Shown piece after piece: positions 4,857-6,337 of a stretch of DNA of 6,337 nucleotides (position 1 is its first letter; each line of letters starts with the position of its first letter). Position numbers and translations under genes: made by a program. The stretch covers positions 1 through 6,337 of the forward strand of contig PAOV01000019.1 of assembly GCA_002708145.1 (NCBI GenBank), read 5' to 3'. The notes beneath the pieces were generated by a model, which saw only the letters and a list, made by a program, of their open reading frames with translations, had not been told where the DNA came from and ran no database searches. The DNA comes from Chloroflexota bacterium (lineage in GTDB: Bacteria; Chloroflexota; Dehalococcoidia; Lucifugimonadales; Lucifugimonadaceae).

Positions 4857-6218
4857 ATGACAACCTCAACCAATCAAAGTTCAAAATCACCAATACCTGC
4901 ATTATTTAAGGCTGCAGTGGATGCTTGGGGTATTCCTGATCTTAGATATAGAATTTTGTTTACTCTTTTCATACTAATTTTATTTAGATTTTTTGCTCAT
5001 GTTCCTGTACCAGGCGTTGATAGAGATGCTTTGGCAGCTGCTTTTGAAGCGAACCCCCTTCTTGGATTTTTAGATTTATTTTCAGGAGGAGCGTTAAGAA
5101 ATCTTTCAATAGCTGCACTTGGTGTGTATCCATATATAACAGCTTCAATTATTTTGCAGATATTAACTCCTATAATTCCGACATTAAAAAATCTTTCACA
5201 GGAAGGCGATGCCGGTAGACAAGCAATTAATAGGTATACTCATTATCTTACTGTCCCTTTAGCATTTTTACAAGGTTATGGTCAATTAAATTTATTTGCA
5301 GGAGGTTTTTTATCACAGAGTGGTTCTGCTATATCTGGAATTGGCTTCGGAGGAGGTAATACACTAAATACTATCGCTATACTTACAGCAATGACTGCAG
5401 GAACAATGCTACTAGTTTGGATGGGTGAGTTAGTTACTGAGAAGGGTATCGGAAATGGAATTTCAATGATAATTTTTGCAGGAATAGTATCAACTCTACC
5501 CCAAGTAGTAGGTCAATTATGGTTACTTCGTGAACAAACATTTCAGGTAGTAATGTTAATTGTAATTGCCATAGTAATAATATATTTAATTGTATATTTT
5601 GCAGAAGCTCAGAGAAAAATACCCGTACAATATGGAAGAAGTGTTTTTAGAGGTGGGCAAATGTACAGACAGTCAGGTGCTACGAATATTCCATTAAGGG
5701 TTAATGCTGCGGGTATGATACCTCTAATTTTTGCATTCTCAATATTAATATTCCCATCTGTAGTTGCAAGCTATTTTAATGATGGTTCTGGAAGTTTTAT
5801 ATCAAATATAGCAAACTTTTTTCAAAATTCTTTTGGCCCTACAAGTTCTATATATTGGATAGCGGTATTTTTATTAGTAGTTATATTTACTTTTTTTTAC
5901 ACACTAGTTGTACATAATCAACAGAACATTGCTGAAAATCTTCAAAAAAATGGAGGTTTTGTTCCTGGTATTAGGCCGGGTCCGCCAACTAAAGAATTTC
6001 TTATGAGGGTAGTTCTTAGAATTACCTGGGGAGGAGCATTGTTTCTTGGTTTTGTTGCTATAATTCCATTCATCGCACAGCTGATAACAAACCTTCCTAA
6101 TGCAACTACAATACTGCAAAGTACGAGTCTCTTAATTATGGTTGGAGTTGCTCTTGATACAATGAGACAGCTTGAATCTCAACTACTTATGAGAAATTAT
6201 GAGGGCTTTGTAAAGTAA
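4857..6218 (+). CDS. secY: Protein translocase channel subunit SecY
   Basis: SecY forms the membrane pore of the Sec translocon, which exports unfolded proteins with SecA or inserts membrane proteins co-translationally, together with SecE and SecG. The 453-residue product is full length. Ten membrane segments can be read at roughly residues 31-50, 83-105, 124-147, 168-190, 199-222, 229-249, 283-303, 332-352, 388-410 and 420-437, with a plug helix around 67-80. Family marks are FAHVPVPGVD (46-55), ALGVYPYITASII (87-99), EKGIGNGIS (195-203), and the cytosolic loop FVPGIRPGPPT (368-378), whose Arg373 matches the SecA- and ribosome-contacting arginine of E. coli. No clear Shine-Dalgarno site precedes the ATG; it lies 3 nt after the rplO stop, suggesting coupling. 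Confidence 0.98.
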   Translation: MTTSTNQSSKSPIPALFKAAVDAWGIPDLRYRILFTLFILILFRFFAHVPVPGVDRDALAAAFEANPLLGFLDLFSGGALRNLSIAALGVYPYITASIILQILTPIIPTLKNLSQEGDAGRQAINRYTHYLTVPLAFLQGYGQLNLFAGGFLSQSGSAISGIGFGGGNTLNTIAILTAMTAGTMLLVWMGELVTEKGIGNGISMIIFAGIVSTLPQVVGQLWLLREQTFQVVMLIVIAIVIIYLIVYFAEAQRKIPVQYGRSVFRGGQMYRQSGATNIPLRVNAAGMIPLIFAFSILIFPSVVASYFNDGSGSFISNIANFFQNSFGPTSSIYWIAVFLLVVIFTFFYTLVVHNQQNIAENLQKNGGFVPGIRPGPPTKEFLMRVVLRITWGGALFLGFVAIIPFIAQLITNLPNATTILQSTSLLIMVGVALDTMRQLESQLLMRNYEGFVK

Positions 6219-6221
6219 TTT

Positions 6222-6225
6222 GAGG
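6222..6225 (+). promoter_or_regulatory. Ribosome binding site of adk
   Basis: GAGG lies 8 nt before the ATG at 6234 in the 15-nt gap after secY. It favours that ATG over the overlapping one at 6238, which is out of frame. Confidence 0.7.
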
Positions 6226-6233
6226 TACTACGA

Positions 6234-6337
6234 ATGAATGTAATTTTATTGGGCCCTCCTGGAGCCGGAAAGGGAACTCAAGCTCGCAAAATAGTTGATG
6301 AATTTGATTTTGATTATATTTCAACAGGGGATATGTT
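6234..6337 (+). CDS. adk: Adenylate kinase, N-terminal part only
   Basis: Adenylate kinase interconverts ATP plus AMP with two ADP in the cytoplasm. The window ends after 34 codons. The visible part starts MNVILL and holds the P-loop GPPGAGKGT (residues 7-15), with the phosphate-binding Lys13, followed by QARKI and by STGDM (30-34), where Thr31 is the usual AMP-site residue. This pair of motifs with this spacing is specific to adenylate kinases within the P-loop kinases. Its place right after secY is shared by Chloroflexota, Firmicutes and Actinobacteria. The gene is cut by the window edge and shows no sign of damage. Confidence 0.95.
   Translation, partial: MNVILLGPPGAGKGTQARKIVDEFDFDYISTGDM

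Noticed and set aside
5904..6119. Minus-strand open frame of 71 codons over the end of secY
   Set aside because: Antisense to conserved SecY motifs and without a binding site or known fold.

Overview
The window is one unbroken, same-strand block of the bacterial S10-spc ribosomal protein supercluster. It runs from the last codons of rplP through rpmC, rpsQ, rplN, rplX, rplE, rpsN, rpsH, rplF, rplR, rpsE, rpmD, rplO and secY into the first codons of adk. All genes are on the + strand. Nearly every base is coding: junctions are overlaps of 1 to 14 nt or gaps of 1 to 31 nt, and I see no stem-plus-U-tract terminator anywhere. The S10 part (to rpsQ) and the spc part (from rplN) therefore look like one transcript.

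Organism: a bacterium with clearly AT-rich DNA. The order secY-adk occurs in Chloroflexota, Firmicutes and Actinobacteria and is not the gamma-proteobacterial order. Several protein details recall Chloroflexota as I remember them: the SecY N-terminal third, the S5 segment with KPAAPGTGVIAGG and QLR, and the L15 segment RGFNNIFK. An uncultured, AT-rich marine Chloroflexota lineage is my best guess, but this is an inference from memory and not a search result. S14 is the long, zinc-free form, which is one feature that needs checking against that placement.

Layout: bases 1-630 hold the rplP end, rpmC and rpsQ (large- and small-subunit proteins near the tunnel exit and on 16S rRNA). Bases 639-2303 hold rplN, rplX, rplE and rpsN. 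Bases 2305-4194 hold rpsH, rplF, rplR and rpsE. Bases 4203-4853 hold rpmD and rplO. Bases 4857-6218 hold secY, the membrane channel for protein export. Bases 6234-6337 start adk. The products are made together to build both ribosomal subunits and the translocon that docks on the ribosome.

The content is ordinary housekeeping, and I found no new multi-gene system. The points worth a second look are local: a perfect 26-bp palindrome inside rplN, a lysine-rich 43-residue N-terminal tail on L5, the same 11-base motif at two overlapping GTG-start junctions, the zinc-free S14 lacking its usual final tryptophan, and two consecutive genes starting with TTG.
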